Origin: JBBQSN01 sp038213835
GTDB taxonomy: Bacteria > Actinomycetota > Actinomycetes > Actinomycetales > CAWJMD01
Length of the DNA: 14,433 nt
Direction of reading: 5' to 3'
Assembly (NCBI GenBank): GCA_038213835.1
Contig: JBBQSN010000090.1
Location: 1 to 14,433, forward strand
The notes under the pieces: generated by a model
What the model saw: only the letters and a program-made list of their open reading frames with translations
Databases searched by the model: none
Told to the model about the DNA's origin: nothing
In this document: positions 14,279 to 14,433 of the stretch, in pieces
Layout of the letters: each line of letters starts with the position of its first letter
How positions within the stretch are numbered: the stretch's first letter is position 1
Translations under genes and position numbers: made by a program

Positions 14279-14433
14279 CCGAGCCCTCCGGCCAGGGTGA
14301 TCCCGCCGTCGACGACGAGGGTCTGGCCCGTGGTCCAGGCGGCGTCGTCGCTCAGCAGGTACACCACGGCACCGGCCACGTCCTGCGGCTCGCCGAGCCG
14401 TTTCATCGGGTACGCCGCGCTCACCTCGGCCTC
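14275..14433 (-). CDS. C-terminal part of an SDR (start beyond window)
   Basis: Only the last 52 residues are in the window. They read MKRLGEPQDVAGAVVYLLSDDAAWTTG and then QTLVVDGGITLAGGLG, the standard tail of FabG-like SDRs: the helix after the PxxRxGxPxDVA motif and the final cofactor/substrate strand with VDGG. The active site is off the window. Its stop overlaps the MDR start as GTGA, so it is the first visible gene of the operon. Most likely an NAD(P)-dependent oxidoreductase; substrate unknown. Confidence 0.88.
   Translation of the reverse strand, partial: EAEVSAAYPMKRLGEPQDVAGAVVYLLSDDAAWTTGQTLVVDGGITLAGGLG
14285..14289 (-). promoter_or_regulatory. Ribosome binding site of the MDR gene
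   Basis: GGAGG on the minus strand, 6 bases before GTG 14278 and within the upstream SDR coding sequence, fixes the MDR start and supports coupled translation. Confidence 0.65.

Noticed and set aside
1..14433. Mobile elements, CRISPR arrays, tRNA or rRNA genes
   Set aside because: No transposase or integrase protein, regular repeat-spacer pattern, or structural RNA signature was seen by eye.

Overview
The window is very GC-rich, uses GTG about as often as ATG for starts, and is densely packed. The proteins (GlbO-type globin, GH13 glucosidase, Excalibur protein, full-length HrpA, fatty-acid type oxidoreductases) look chromosomal and actinobacterial. I cannot name a genus. No rRNA, tRNA, CRISPR array, IS element or phage gene was seen, and no stretch over 300 bases lacks a gene.

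Left part (1-4140), sugar and oxygen genes: an amylosucrase runs leftward and leaves the window with its C-terminus missing. A truncated hemoglobin (glbO) and a GH13 alpha-glucosidase (aglA-like) run rightward. The alpha-glucosidase has the best promoter in the window, with a -10 box so close to the GTG that the mRNA is probably leaderless.

Middle (4179-7745), acyl-CoA genes: a leftward pair (hotdog acyl-CoA thioesterase, then a translationally coupled protein of unknown function) is divergent from a rightward pair (APH-fold phosphotransferase, then an acyl-CoA dehydrogenase). That rightward pair is the two-gene form of the animal fusion proteins ACAD10/ACAD11. By analogy it may phosphorylate hydroxyacyl-CoAs and then remove the phosphate to bring them into beta-oxidation. 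From memory, the order globin / glucosidase / unknown / thioesterase also occurs in Mycobacterium tuberculosis (Rv2470-Rv2475c), so this block looks ancestral.

Right part (7773-14433), all leftward: partial SDR, NADPH:quinone oxidoreductase-like MDR and a second SDR, joined by 4-base GTGA stop/start overlaps (one operon). A membrane-anchored Excalibur protein and a large HrpA helicase follow. A second Excalibur-like motif is encoded just upstream of, and in frame with, the Excalibur gene, but no ordinary start codon precedes it. Hairpins lie between the convergent dehydrogenase and hrpA genes, and after the second SDR.

Most likely to repay follow-up: the split ACAD11-type kinase/dehydrogenase pair, the orphan Excalibur motif with a possible CTG start, and the short or absent 5' leaders.
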